NCBI GenBank assembly: GCA_004379165.1
Contig: NKXK01000038.1
Location: 1-60,511 of the forward strand
Origin: Rhodocyclaceae bacterium
GTDB lineage: Bacteria > Pseudomonadota > Gammaproteobacteria > Burkholderiales > Rhodocyclaceae
Length of the DNA stretch: 60,511 nt
Reading direction: 5' to 3'
In this document: one piece after another, positions 42,677 to 51,465 of the stretch
Numbering within the stretch: position 1 is the first letter of the stretch
Layout: each line of letters starts with the position of its first letter
Notes under the pieces: model-generated
The model's database searches: none
Told to the model about the DNA's origin: nothing
The model's input: the letters and a program-made list of their open reading frames with translations, nothing else
Position numbers and translations under genes: made by a program

Positions 42677-43906
42677 ATGTTTCACTCAATTCGACGTCCC
42701 GGTGTCCTCTCCGTAACTCTGGCTGCGGCTGGCATTCTCATGGTGACCATGGGAACCCGCCAATCCTTTGGGCTCTTTATCAGCCCCATCAATAGCTCGA
42801 CCGGCATGGGTATCACCACCATCAGCCTAGCGCTGGCCATCGGACAGTTCACCTGGGGTGCCATCCAGCCGATTGCCGGGGCTATTGCTGACCGCTACGG
42901 CCCCCGGCTGGTCTTGCAGGCGGCCTTGGTCACGCTCGCCATCGGTTGCGCCATGACGCCATTCATCGATAACGGTTTCGGTCTTGCTATTGCCTTGGGC
43001 ATCCTGGCTTCGATGGGTTCAGGCGCCGGCAGTTTCTCCGTGCTGATTGGTGCTGCCGCCCAACGCTTGCCATTTGAGTCACGCGGAACAGCCTCCGGGG
43101 TTATCAATGCAGGTGGCTCCTTTGGGCAATTCATCTTTGCGCCAATCCTGCAAAAGTTGATTCAGAGCGCGGGATGGATGGGCGCGATGTGGGCGATGGC
43201 TGTGGCGACGCTGGCTGCTCTCCCGCTGATTGGAAAACTGACAGGACCATCGCCTGCGGTGACGCACCATAGCGACGATTCGAGACTGGGCCACGCTGTT
43301 CTGGAAGCGCTCAGGAATCCAAGTTACTGGTTATTGCACGCCGGTTTCTTTACCTGTGGGTTTCATCTCGCTTTCCTGGTAACCCACCTGCCGGGCGAAG
43401 TGAATCTGTGCGGCCTACCGCCCAGTGTGGCCAGCTGGTCGCTCGCCATCATCGGCTTGGCAAACGTATTCGGCAGTCTGTATGCGGGCTCCTGCGTGGC
43501 CCGTTATCGCAGCAAGTATGTCCTGGCGGTGATGTACGCCTCGCGGGCCTTGCTGATTGTTGGGTATCTGTGGATGCCACGCACCGAATGGACTTACTAC
43601 CTGTTTGCTGCCGGATTGGGCTTTACCTGGCTGGCCACGGTTCCACCTACTGCGGCGATTGTCGGGAAGCTATTCGGGACACGCTATCTGGCGACCTTGT
43701 TCGGGCTAACGCTGCTGTCGCACCAGATTGGCGGTTTTCTCGGTGCCTGGCTGGGTGGCGTGACAATTTCCAAGTTCGGCGACTTCTCCTGGATGTGGTA
43801 CGCCGACATCGCACTGGCCATCATGGCTGCACTGGTTAATCTGCCCATTAAGGAAGCAGTGGTTGTTGCTCCTCAGCGCAATCGACCGGTTGCAGCAAAA
43901 AGCTGA
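42677..43906 (+). CDS. MFS transporter
   Basis: The 409-residue transporter has about 12 predicted helices and the conserved loop AGAIADRYGPRLVLQAAL after helix 2. Segments FGLFISPINSSTGMGITTISLALAIGQFTWGAIQPIAG resemble monocarboxylate/oxalate-formate-type carriers. It is the last gene of the operon and follows panB by 12 bp. It may import or export the carboxylate handled by the thioesterase and PanB. A copy of the 33-bp repeat follows it. Confidence 0.87.
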   Translation: MFHSIRRPGVLSVTLAAAGILMVTMGTRQSFGLFISPINSSTGMGITTISLALAIGQFTWGAIQPIAGAIADRYGPRLVLQAALVTLAIGCAMTPFIDNGFGLAIALGILASMGSGAGSFSVLIGAAAQRLPFESRGTASGVINAGGSFGQFIFAPILQKLIQSAGWMGAMWAMAVATLAALPLIGKLTGPSPAVTHHSDDSRLGHAVLEALRNPSYWLLHAGFFTCGFHLAFLVTHLPGEVNLCGLPPSVASWSLAIIGLANVFGSLYAGSCVARYRSKYVLAVMYASRALLIVGYLWMPRTEWTYYLFAAGLGFTWLATVPPTAAIVGKLFGTRYLATLFGLTLLSHQIGGFLGAWLGGVTISKFGDFSWMWYADIALAIMAALVNLPIKEAVVVAPQRNRPVAAKS

Positions 43907-43957
43907 CCTTTAATCCCGCGTGACACCAACGTCTGGATTGGGTCGTTTCCTGCCCCC

Positions 43958-43995
43958 CTACGGTCAACCCGAAATACCAACCAAAATCGGCAAGC
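43958..43995 (+). repeat. Dispersed 33-bp repeat, copy C
   Basis: This reads CTACGGTCAACCCGAAA, TACCAA, CCAAAATCGGCAAG, ungapped with copy A. It marks the right edge of the lower-GC block in the same orientation as copy B. Confidence 0.75.
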
Positions 43996-44067
43996 CCCCA
44001 AGCCTTGACGCCTTCCCCGGCGCCGCCTAAATTGCGTCGCTCTGACCCATCACACCACGAGGCTCCC

Positions 44068-45282
44068 ATGCACATCGGCACCCCGCTCTCCCCTTCCGCC
44101 ACCCGCGTCATGCTGCTGGGGGCCGGCGAACTGGGCAAGGAGGTCATCATCGCCCTGCAGCGCCTGGGCGTCGAGGTGATCGCCGTCGACCGCTATCCGA
44201 ACGCGCCCGGCCATCAGGTGGCGCATCGCGCCCATGTCATCCCGATGACCGACGGCGCGGCACTGCGCCGGCTGATCGAGCAGGAAAAGCCGCATCTGGT
44301 GGTGCCGGAAATCGAGGCCATCGCCACCGACATACTGGTCGAGATTGAAGCCGAGGGCCTCGTCGAGGTCATCCCCACCGCCCGCGCCGCCCGCCTGACG
44401 ATGAACCGCGAAGGTATCCGCCGGCTGGCTGCGGAGGAACTCGGGCTGCCGACTTCTCCGTACAAGTTCGCCGACTCGCTGGCCGAGTTGCAGGTGGCCA
44501 TCGATGGCGGCATCGGCTACCCGTGCATCGGCTACCCGTGCATCGTCAAGCCGGTAATGTCCTCGTCCGGCAAGGGCCAGTCGCTGCTGCGCGGCCCGGA
44601 TGATGTGCAGAAAGCCTGGGATTACGCCGCCAGCGGCGGCCGCGTCAATCAGGGGCGGGTCATCGTCGAAGGCTTCATCGACTTCGACTACGAAATCACG
44701 CTGCTCACCGTCCGCGCCCGCAATGCCGCCGGCGAGGTCGTCACCCATTTCTGCGAGCCGGTCGGTCACGTTCAGGTCGCCGGCGATTACGTTGAGTCCT
44801 GGCAGCCGCAGGCGATGACGCCGGCTGCGCTGGCCCGCGCGAAGGAAATCGCCGCCGCCGTCACCGGCAACCTTGGTGGCCGCGGTCTATTCGGTGTCGA
44901 ACTCTTCGTCAAGGGCGACATGGTCTGGTTCTCGGAAGTCAGCCCGCGTCCGCACGACACCGGCCTGGTGACGCTGTGTTCGCAGCGCTTCTCGGAATTC
45001 GAACTGCACGCCCGCGCCATCCTCGGTCTGCCGGTCGACACCGCGCTGCGCGAACCCGGCGCCTCGGCCGTCATCTACGGCGGCATGGACGCCACGGGCA
45101 TCGCCTTTACCGGTCTGGAAGAGGCGCTGGCCGTGCCGCGCACCGATCTGCGCCTGTTCGGCAAACCGGAAGCCTTCGTCAAGCGCCGCATGGGCGTAGT
45201 CGTTGCCAACGGGGCGAATACCGACGAGGCACGGGAGCGCGCCAAGGAAGCGGCGGGGCGGGTCAAGCCGATTGGCGGCTGA
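44068..45282 (+). CDS. purT: Formate-dependent phosphoribosylglycinamide formyltransferase
   Basis: The 404-residue ATP-grasp enzyme catalyses the formate-dependent third step of purine synthesis. It has [30 protein letters not shown], the lysine/Gly-rich ATP loop [14 protein letters not shown] and the metal-binding [15 protein letters not shown] direct 15-bp duplication (44511-44540) repeats CATCGGCTACCCGTG, so the protein reads [15 protein letters not shown] near residues 149-160 where other PurT proteins have one GYPC. The insertion lies just before the ATP-binding lysine. The start at 44068 is internal to a longer frame. Confidence 0.94.
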   Translation: MHIGTPLSPSATRVMLLGAGELGKEVIIALQRLGVEVIAVDRYPNAPGHQVAHRAHVIPMTDGAALRRLIEQEKPHLVVPEIEAIATDILVEIEAEGLVEVIPTARAARLTMNREGIRRLAAEELGLPTSPYKFADSLAELQVAIDGGIGYPCIGYPCIVKPVMSSSGKGQSLLRGPDDVQKAWDYAASGGRVNQGRVIVEGFIDFDYEITLLTVRARNAAGEVVTHFCEPVGHVQVAGDYVESWQPQAMTPAALARAKEIAAAVTGNLGGRGLFGVELFVKGDMVWFSEVSPRPHDTGLVTLCSQRFSEFELHARAILGLPVDTALREPGASAVIYGGMDATGIAFTGLEEALAVPRTDLRLFGKPEAFVKRRMGVVVANGANTDEARERAKEAAGRVKPIGG

Positions 45283-45366
45283 GGCTGCACCGAAACAGGG
45301 CGACGAGGTAGAAGCCGGCGGCGGGATCAGCTAGACTCATCGCCTCCCTTCGCTAATCGGAACCCC

Positions 45367-46932
45367 ATGGCGACTGAAGTCGAACTGAAGCTGGCTTTCC
45401 CGGGCAACGCGCTGGCCGCGGTCGAGGCGCATCCGCTGATCGCCGGCAGCCCCCGCGAGGGCAACGACGAGACGCTGGAAAACACCTATTTCGACACACC
45501 GACGCTGGAGTTGTTTGCCGAGAAGATCGCGGTGCGCACCCGCAAGGCGGGCAAGCGCTGGCTGCAGACGGTGAAGTGTGCAGCCACCTCGGTCGGCGGC
45601 CTGTCGTCACGGCCGGAGTGGGAGCAGCCTTACCGGGACCAGTTCGACTTTGCTGCGGTCGACGCGGAAAAGGTGCGTAAATTCCTTGAATCGCGCCAGC
45701 CGAGACTGTTGCCGCTGTTCTCCACGGTTTTTCTTCGCCAGACCCGGCGCATCGAACCGCGCCCCGGCGTCGTCATCCTGCTCATGCTCGATGTCGGCAA
45801 GGTGGTCTCTGCGCAGGGCGAGACCCCGATTTCCGAACTGGAACTGGAATTGGTCAGCGGTGCCCCGTCAGATCTGCAGGATTTCGCGCTGACGCTGGCA
45901 GCCGACCTGCCGCTGATCCCCTTTGACCGTAGCAAGGCCGAGCGCGGCTACCGCCTCTTCCGCAAGACAGCGGAAAAGCCGGTCAAGGCGGGCAAGACGC
46001 CGGCGCAGCCGGAAATGACGCCGCGCGAAGCGTTCCGCGCCATCGCCCTGCAGGGACAGCAGACCTGGCAGGCTAATCTGTTCGGTGCGCTGAATAGCGA
46101 CGATCCGGAATATATTCATCAGTTCCGCGTTTCACTGCGCAAGCTGAATACGCTGGTGCGCGTTTTCGAGCCGGTGATCGGCGACAGCTTCTACGGCACC
46201 TGGGCCGATCAGTTGAAGTCGCTGGCGGCCACCAGTGGCGAAGCGCGTGACCTCGACGTGATGCGTGACGAGATCCTGCAGCCGCTGCTCTGCTCTGAAG
46301 GGGATGCCAGCCACCACCAGCATGTCAATCTCGCGCTCGCTGCCGTCGCCGCAGCACGCAGCCGTGCCGGAGAACACTTCGACCGGCAGCGCCACGGCCC
46401 GCCGCTGCTGAGTTTTGTCCGCGACCTTGAGCTTTTGCCTAACCCGCTGACCGCACCGCGCATCGGCGATTTCGCCGAGGCCCGGCTGGCCCGTTTGCAC
46501 CGCAAGGCAGCCAAACGGCTGGCGACGACGGTACGCAAGCCGACACCGGAAAATGCCCACCGCTTCCGCATTTCGCTCAAACACCTGCGCTACACCTGCG
46601 AGTTCTTCGCGCCGCTGTTCGACGAGGCGCCGATGACCGCTTTTGCCCGCGAGGTTGCGTCGCTGCAAGACGAGTTCGGCTTTATCAACGACCTTTACGT
46701 CGCGCTGCAGCGCCTCGATAGCTGGTCCGCCGACGACCCGGCGCTGAAGGATGCCCGCGACCACATCGCCCGCTGGTACAGCGGCCGGCTCGACCAGAGC
46801 CTCGCCTCGGGACTGGACGCAGCCACGACCGTACTCGGCCAGTGCCTGCCCTGGTGCGGCGAATGCGACCGGCGGCAGATCGAGGGCATCCGCAAGCGTA
46901 TCAAGCAGGGTATCGCCGTCCGCATCGACTGA
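45367..46932 (+). CDS. CYTH and CHAD domain protein
   Basis: The 521-residue protein joins an N-terminal CYTH domain (TEVELKLAF, the ExExK motif, then ENTYFDTPTLELF and EGETPISELELELVSG-like strands), found in triphosphatases and adenylate cyclases, to a C-terminal CHAD domain (about 225-500) rich in conserved His (PEYIHQFRVSLRKLNTLVRVF and AHRFRISLKHLRYTCEF). Such proteins hydrolyse inorganic triphosphate and bind polyphosphate granules. Proximity to the pst-pho operon in this window fits a link to phosphate metabolism, although the genes are separate transcription units. Confidence 0.92.
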   Translation: MATEVELKLAFPGNALAAVEAHPLIAGSPREGNDETLENTYFDTPTLELFAEKIAVRTRKAGKRWLQTVKCAATSVGGLSSRPEWEQPYRDQFDFAAVDAEKVRKFLESRQPRLLPLFSTVFLRQTRRIEPRPGVVILLMLDVGKVVSAQGETPISELELELVSGAPSDLQDFALTLAADLPLIPFDRSKAERGYRLFRKTAEKPVKAGKTPAQPEMTPREAFRAIALQGQQTWQANLFGALNSDDPEYIHQFRVSLRKLNTLVRVFEPVIGDSFYGTWADQLKSLAATSGEARDLDVMRDEILQPLLCSEGDASHHQHVNLALAAVAAARSRAGEHFDRQRHGPPLLSFVRDLELLPNPLTAPRIGDFAEARLARLHRKAAKRLATTVRKPTPENAHRFRISLKHLRYTCEFFAPLFDEAPMTAFAREVASLQDEFGFINDLYVALQRLDSWSADDPALKDARDHIARWYSGRLDQSLASGLDAATTVLGQCLPWCGECDRRQIEGIRKRIKQGIAVRID

Positions 46933-46995
46933 CGGCGGCGCCGGGCGTCGTCCGCTCGTCACGGTGTCGTAACATCGCGCCGCCATGATGCGGCG

Positions 46996-47904
46996 ATGCT
47001 CATATTCAAGCGTTCCCGTTCTCCGTCGCCGCTGTTGGCGCGCCGACTGGTGTTGCTCGCCGGCCTGCTTGCGCTGCTCGCCGGCTGCACGCCCCGACAA
47101 CTGATCGTCGGCTCGCTGGCGGATGAACTGGCGGCGCAGGGGAGCCAGCAGGAGAGCGACCTCGAACTCGCCCGCGATGCCGCCCCCTTCTATCTCAAGC
47201 TCTCCGAATCGGTACTGCAGCAACAGTCCGGCCATCGCGCACTGGCAGAAGCCGTGGCCGGGGGCTTCACCCGTTACGCCTATGCCTTCATTGCCAGCGA
47301 GGCCGAACGCATCGAAGCCAATGACAGCAAGCAGGCGGAGGCGCTGCGCCAACGCGCCGCGGCCATGTACCGGCGCGCCCGGGGCCATGCGCTGGCCGCC
47401 CTCGAACAGAGCCACCCGGGCCTGACGGCCGCGCTATCCAATAGCGAAAGCCGCCTCATCCTTTCCCGTGAGGAAGCCGGCCTCGGCTACTGGGCTGCTG
47501 CCGCCTGGGCCGGCTGGATCTCGCTGAGCAAGGACCACCCGGACATCGTCGCCGACCTGCCGCAAGCCGTGCGGCTGGCACGCCTGGCCTGGGAGGCCGA
47601 CCCGGAATGGCAGCACGGCACGCTCACCGGCCTGCTCGCCACCCTCGAAGCTGCCCGCCCCGGCGGTGACCGCCAGCAGGCGACCCGCTGGTTCGACCAG
47701 GCCATCGCGCAATCGGCTGGCCGCAACCCAGGCGCCTACGTCGCCAAGGCCGAAGGCGTCGCGCTGCCGGCGGGCGACCGTAGCGAATTCGAAGCGCTGT
47801 TGAACAAGGCACTCGCCGTTACCCCCGAAAAGCCCGGCCTGCAAGATCTGCTGATGCAGCGCCGCGCCCGCTGGTTGCTCGAACAGGCACCGGATCTCTT
47901 CTAA
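46996..47904 (+). CDS. TRAP-transporter-associated TatT-like lipoprotein
   Basis: The 302-residue helical, TPR-like lipoprotein has a lipobox LLAGC (Cys31) after a hydrophobic leader. Alternating helices follow (ARDAAPFYLKLSESVLQQ, FTRYAYAFIASEAERIEA, GYWAAAAWAGWISLSKD). This is the layout of TatT proteins, known from Treponema to form trimers that deliver ligands to the TRAP substrate-binding protein. It is encoded directly before dctP and the fused permease, matching the known TatT-TatP-permease arrangement. Confidence 0.85.
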   Translation: MLIFKRSRSPSPLLARRLVLLAGLLALLAGCTPRQLIVGSLADELAAQGSQQESDLELARDAAPFYLKLSESVLQQQSGHRALAEAVAGGFTRYAYAFIASEAERIEANDSKQAEALRQRAAAMYRRARGHALAALEQSHPGLTAALSNSESRLILSREEAGLGYWAAAAWAGWISLSKDHPDIVADLPQAVRLARLAWEADPEWQHGTLTGLLATLEAARPGGDRQQATRWFDQAIAQSAGRNPGAYVAKAEGVALPAGDRSEFEALLNKALAVTPEKPGLQDLLMQRRARWLLEQAPDLF

Positions 47905-47929
47905 CCCGCTACCGCCAAGGAATTCCAAG

Positions 47930-48925
47930 ATGCGTCGTCTCGCCAGCCTGCTGCTCGGCACCCTGCTTGCCTGCAACGTCTTCGCCGCCGACATGCAATT
48001 GCGCATCGGCACGCTGGTGCCGAAGAACTCGCTCTACCACCGGCAGCTGCTGGAAATGGGCGAGGCCTGGCGCAACGCACAGGGCGGTGGCAAGTATCTG
48101 GTCTTCCCCGACGGCAGCCAGGGCGGCGAGGCCGACATGGTGCGCCGCATGCGCATCGGCCAGTTGCAGGGCGGCCTGCTTTCCGTCGTCGGCCTGCGCG
48201 AGATCGAGCCGGGCATCGCCGCGCTGCAGAACATGCCGCTGATGTTCCGCAGCTGGGAGGAAGTGGACTACGTGCGCGAGAAAATGCGGCCGGCGATGGA
48301 ACAGCGCTTTCTCGAAAAAGGCTTCGTCGTGCTCGCCTGGGGTGACGCCGGCTGGGTGCGCTTTTTCTCGAAGAAACCGGCCTTCAAGCCGGATGACTTC
48401 AAGGGCATGAAATTCTTTGCCTGGGGCAGCGAGTCCGAACAGCAGGAGATCATGAAGAGCCTGGGCTACACGCCGGTGCCGCTGGAAACCGGCGACATCC
48501 TGCCGGCGATCCAGACCGGCATGATCGACGCCGTGCCGTCGACGCCCTACTTCGCGCTGGCGACCCAAATCTACGGTACCGCGCAGAACATGCTCGACCT
48601 AAACTGGGCGCCCATCGTCGGCGCGCTGGTGGTGACGAAAAAATCTTGGGATGAAATGACGCCCGCCGGCCAGCAGGCGCTGCGCGAGGCCGGCGCCCGC
48701 GCCGGCGCGCAGATTCGTGCCAAGGCCCGGCAGGAAGTCGATGAGGCGGTCGATGCGATGAAAAAACGCGGCCTGACCGTCAATACCCCGACCCCGGAGC
48801 AAATGAAGGCCTGGAATGCACTGGCCGACAACCTTTACCCGCGCATCCGCGGCAAACTGGTGCCGGCTGCCACCTTTGATGAAGTGACGGCCCACCTCAA
48901 GGCTTACCGCAGCGGCAAGCCCTGA
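47930..48925 (+). CDS. TRAP transporter substrate-binding protein DctP-like
   Basis: The 331-residue periplasmic binding protein has a signal peptide (about 1-20, cleavage after VFAAD). It shows the DctP family pattern LRIGTLVPKNSLYHRQLLEMGEAW, then MLDLNWAPIVGALVVTKKSWDEM and LKAYRSGKP. The conserved Arg for carboxylate binding is likely in the AWGDAGWVRFFSKKP region. It lies between TatT and the permease, and ends overlapping the permease start by one base. The substrate is unknown, possibly a hydrophobic acid. Confidence 0.88.
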   Translation: MRRLASLLLGTLLACNVFAADMQLRIGTLVPKNSLYHRQLLEMGEAWRNAQGGGKYLVFPDGSQGGEADMVRRMRIGQLQGGLLSVVGLREIEPGIAALQNMPLMFRSWEEVDYVREKMRPAMEQRFLEKGFVVLAWGDAGWVRFFSKKPAFKPDDFKGMKFFAWGSESEQQEIMKSLGYTPVPLETGDILPAIQTGMIDAVPSTPYFALATQIYGTAQNMLDLNWAPIVGALVVTKKSWDEMTPAGQQALREAGARAGAQIRAKARQEVDEAVDAMKKRGLTVNTPTPEQMKAWNALADNLYPRIRGKLVPAATFDEVTAHLKAYRSGKP

Positions 48926-50751
48926 TGCGGACGCTTGTTGCCCGACTCAATCGCGGCGACGGCCTGATTGCCGGCGTCGCGCTGGCACTGATGCTGGCGA
49001 TCCCGCTCGCCGAGATGATCCTGCGGCCGCTATTCGGGCAAGGCATCGCCAATGCGCCGGTATTCGTCCAGCACCTCGGCTTGTTGCTGGCGATGGCCGG
49101 GGCGCTGGTTGCCGAACGCGGCAGCCACCTCAGCGCACTTGGAGCGGGCTTCGCCGCCAGCGAACAACCGCTTGTCCGGCGCTCGGCCGCGGTAATCGCC
49201 CAAGGCGGCTCGGCAGTGATCGCCGGCATGCTGGCGCAGTGCAGCTGGACCTTCGTCGCCGCCGAACTCGATGTGCCGCACGCCATCGCCTATGGCATCC
49301 CGGCTTCGCTGTTCCAGATCGCCATGCCAATCGGCTTCATGGCGCTGGCGGCGCGGCTGGCCTGGCGACTGGCTGGCCCGCTGCCGCTACGCCTGCTCGG
49401 CGTGCTGGTGCTGCCGGCACTCGGCTGGCTGTTCGCCGCCCATTTTGACGGCGCGACGCTGCCCCTGTGGCCAGCGGCCCTCCTGCTGCTGGGCATGCTG
49501 CTCTGCGGCGCACCGGTTTTCGCCGTCCTCGGCGGGCTGGCGCTGGCGCTCTTCTGGAGCGAAGGCCAGCCGCTGGCAGCGGTTCCGCTCAGTCACTATC
49601 AGATCACGGTCAATCCATCGCTGCCGGCGCTGCCGTTGTTTACGCTCGCCGGCCTGATCTTTGCCCGGACGCAGGCCGCGGTACGCTTGGGCGCTGTCTT
49701 CACCGCCCTGTTCGGCAGTGGTGCCACCGGTTCGGCGATTGCCGCGGCGCTACTCTGTTCCGGCTTCACCGCGCTGACCGGCGGCAGCGGCGTCACCATT
49801 CTCGCGCTCGGCGGCCTGCTGCTGCCGCTGCTCGTCCGCGCCGGCTTTCAGGAGCAACGCGGTATCGGCCTGGTCACCAGCGCCAGTGCGCTGGGTGTGC
49901 TGCTGGCGCCGTCGGTGCCGCTGATCATGTACGCCATCATCGCCCGCGTGCCGATCAACACCATGTTCCTCGCCGGCGTCCTGCCGGCACTGGTGATGGT
50001 CTTTTTCCTGCTCACCGTCGGTGGTTTCCTGCGAAAAACCTCATCTGCGGTCAACCCGGAAAACAGCCCAAGATCGGCAGCGCCCCGTCCAGCGCTCTGG
50101 CCTAGCTTGCAGGCCGCCAAGTGGGAACTGCTGGCGCCGGTCGTTGCCATCGGCTCATTGGTCAGCGGCATTGCCACGCCGACCGAGAGCGCGGCGCTGA
50201 CCGCTGGCTACGCCATCCTGACGCAGACGGTGTTCCACCGCGAAATGAACTGGCGCGGCCTCGCCGGCACGCTGGTCAATTGCGCCGAGGTCATCGGCGG
50301 CATTATGCTCATCCTCGGCATGGCGCTGGGGCTGACCAATTATCTGATCGACGCCGGCATTCCCGACGCCGCCATCGAATGGGTGCAATCGGTGCTGCCC
50401 AACCGCTGGGCCTTCCTGATCGCGCTCAACGTCTTCCTCCTGATCGCCGGGGCGCTGATGGAGATCTACGCTGCCATTGTCGTCCTCGTGCCGCTGCTGC
50501 TGCCGGTGGCCATGGCCTATGGCATCGACCCGGTGCATTTCGGGGTGATCTTCCTCGCCAACATCGAAATGGGCTTCCTCTGCCCGCCGGCCGGCATGAA
50601 CATCTATTTCGCCTCGGCAATGTTCGCCAAGCCGATTCGCTACGTTGCGGCGGCCGTCGTACCGGCGGTGATCGCGATGTTCTGCGGCGCGCTGATGATT
50701 TCGGCACTGCCCTGGCTGGCAACCTGGCTGCCGGGCTTGTTATTGAACTGA
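48925..50751 (+). CDS. TRAP transporter permease, fused small and large subunits (DctQM)
   Basis: The 608-residue protein fuses the four-helix DctQ domain (about 1-175) to the 12-helix DctM domain, which shows SGFTALTGGSGVTILALGGLLLPLLVRAGF, the GVLLAPSVPLIMYAI region, and FGVIFLANIEMGFLCPPAGMNIYFASAMF. It imports the ligand with a sodium gradient. The start ATG overlaps the DctP stop. A copy of the 33-bp repeat is inside the gene at 50045-50080, encoding a loop (KTSSAVNPENSPRSAAP) between membrane helices. This suggests the repeat was inserted in frame without breaking the protein. Confidence 0.92.
   Translation: MRTLVARLNRGDGLIAGVALALMLAIPLAEMILRPLFGQGIANAPVFVQHLGLLLAMAGALVAERGSHLSALGAGFAASEQPLVRRSAAVIAQGGSAVIAGMLAQCSWTFVAAELDVPHAIAYGIPASLFQIAMPIGFMALAARLAWRLAGPLPLRLLGVLVLPALGWLFAAHFDGATLPLWPAALLLLGMLLCGAPVFAVLGGLALALFWSEGQPLAAVPLSHYQITVNPSLPALPLFTLAGLIFARTQAAVRLGAVFTALFGSGATGSAIAAALLCSGFTALTGGSGVTILALGGLLLPLLVRAGFQEQRGIGLVTSASALGVLLAPSVPLIMYAIIARVPINTMFLAGVLPALVMVFFLLTVGGFLRKTSSAVNPENSPRSAAPRPALWPSLQAAKWELLAPVVAIGSLVSGIATPTESAALTAGYAILTQTVFHREMNWRGLAGTLVNCAEVIGGIMLILGMALGLTNYLIDAGIPDAAIEWVQSVLPNRWAFLIALNVFLLIAGALMEIYAAIVVLVPLLLPVAMAYGIDPVHFGVIFLANIEMGFLCPPAGMNIYFASAMFAKPIRYVAAAVVPAVIAMFCGALMISALPWLATWLPGLLLN
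50045..50080 (+). repeat. Dispersed 33-bp repeat, copy D (within TRAP permease gene)
   Basis: This reads CTGCGGTCAACCCGGAAA, ACAGC, CCAAGATCGGCAG, ungapped with copy A. It is in frame inside a hydrophilic loop of the permease. Confidence 0.7.
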
Positions 50752-50763
50752 TGCTGAACTGAG

Positions 50764-51396
50764 TCAGCGACTGCTGCCGAAGGCCTGATTGTCCAGCCGG
50801 CGAATATCGCTGGCTGGCAGAATTTCAAAGAGGCTGACCACCTTGGCGACACCCGCCGTTGTCCGCACCACCTCGATGGCTGCCTGTGCCTCGGCCTCGC
50901 TGACGATGCCCATCAGGAACACCACACCGCGCTCGCTGACCGGCTTTACGTGATTACTCGATACGACCTTCTGATCGAGCAGCCGCGCCTTGATCCGTGA
51001 CGACAGCAGCACGTCGTCGGCCCGCTCACCGACCGTCGATACCGGCCCGATGCGCAGTTCGTTGTGCACCTTCTGCACACCGTCGAGCGCCGCTGCCAAC
51101 GCCCCGATTTCCTCTCTCGCCCGCTCATCGGGCACTTCGCCCGACACCAGCACGCGGCGATTGTAGGCGGTGAAATTGACGTTGCCACGCTCACGCCAGA
51201 CGGCCGGCAGGCGATTGCGCGCCCGCCATTCGGTGGTCTCGTCATCGGCCTGGGTGCCGGTCGAACGGCGGTCGTGGTAGCTGACGACCCCCACCGCAGC
51301 CCCCGTGACAATGACCGCCGGCACACAGGCGCTCAACAGCGGCAGCAGGCCCAGGGCGAGAAGGAAATGGCGACGGGGAACGGGCAGGACAGGCAT
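50764..51396 (-). CDS. BON-domain lipoprotein
   Basis: The 210-residue protein has a hydrophobic leader and lipobox LLSAC, then two BON domains (about 60-120 and 130-190: NFTAYNRRVLVSGEVPDERAREEI and SNHVKPVSERGVVFLMGIVSEAEAQAA). BON domains bind phospholipid surfaces; OsmY and DolP are well-studied examples in outer-membrane maintenance. The gene is convergent with the TRAP operon and co-directional with the pho operon. Confidence 0.9.
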   Translation of the reverse strand: MPVLPVPRRHFLLALGLLPLLSACVPAVIVTGAAVGVVSYHDRRSTGTQADDETTEWRARNRLPAVWRERGNVNFTAYNRRVLVSGEVPDERAREEIGALAAALDGVQKVHNELRIGPVSTVGERADDVLLSSRIKARLLDQKVVSSNHVKPVSERGVVFLMGIVSEAEAQAAIEVVRTTAGVAKVVSLFEILPASDIRRLDNQAFGSSR

Positions 51397-51465
51397 GGCG
51401 GTATCCGGTATTGGACGATGCACAGAGCATCGCCCACCCTGGTGACAGGCCTGTGACAGCGAGCC

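Noticed and set aside
46132..47415. 427-codon minus-strand frame over the CYTH-CHAD and TatT genes
   Set aside because: It spans two real plus-strand genes and shows no family match.
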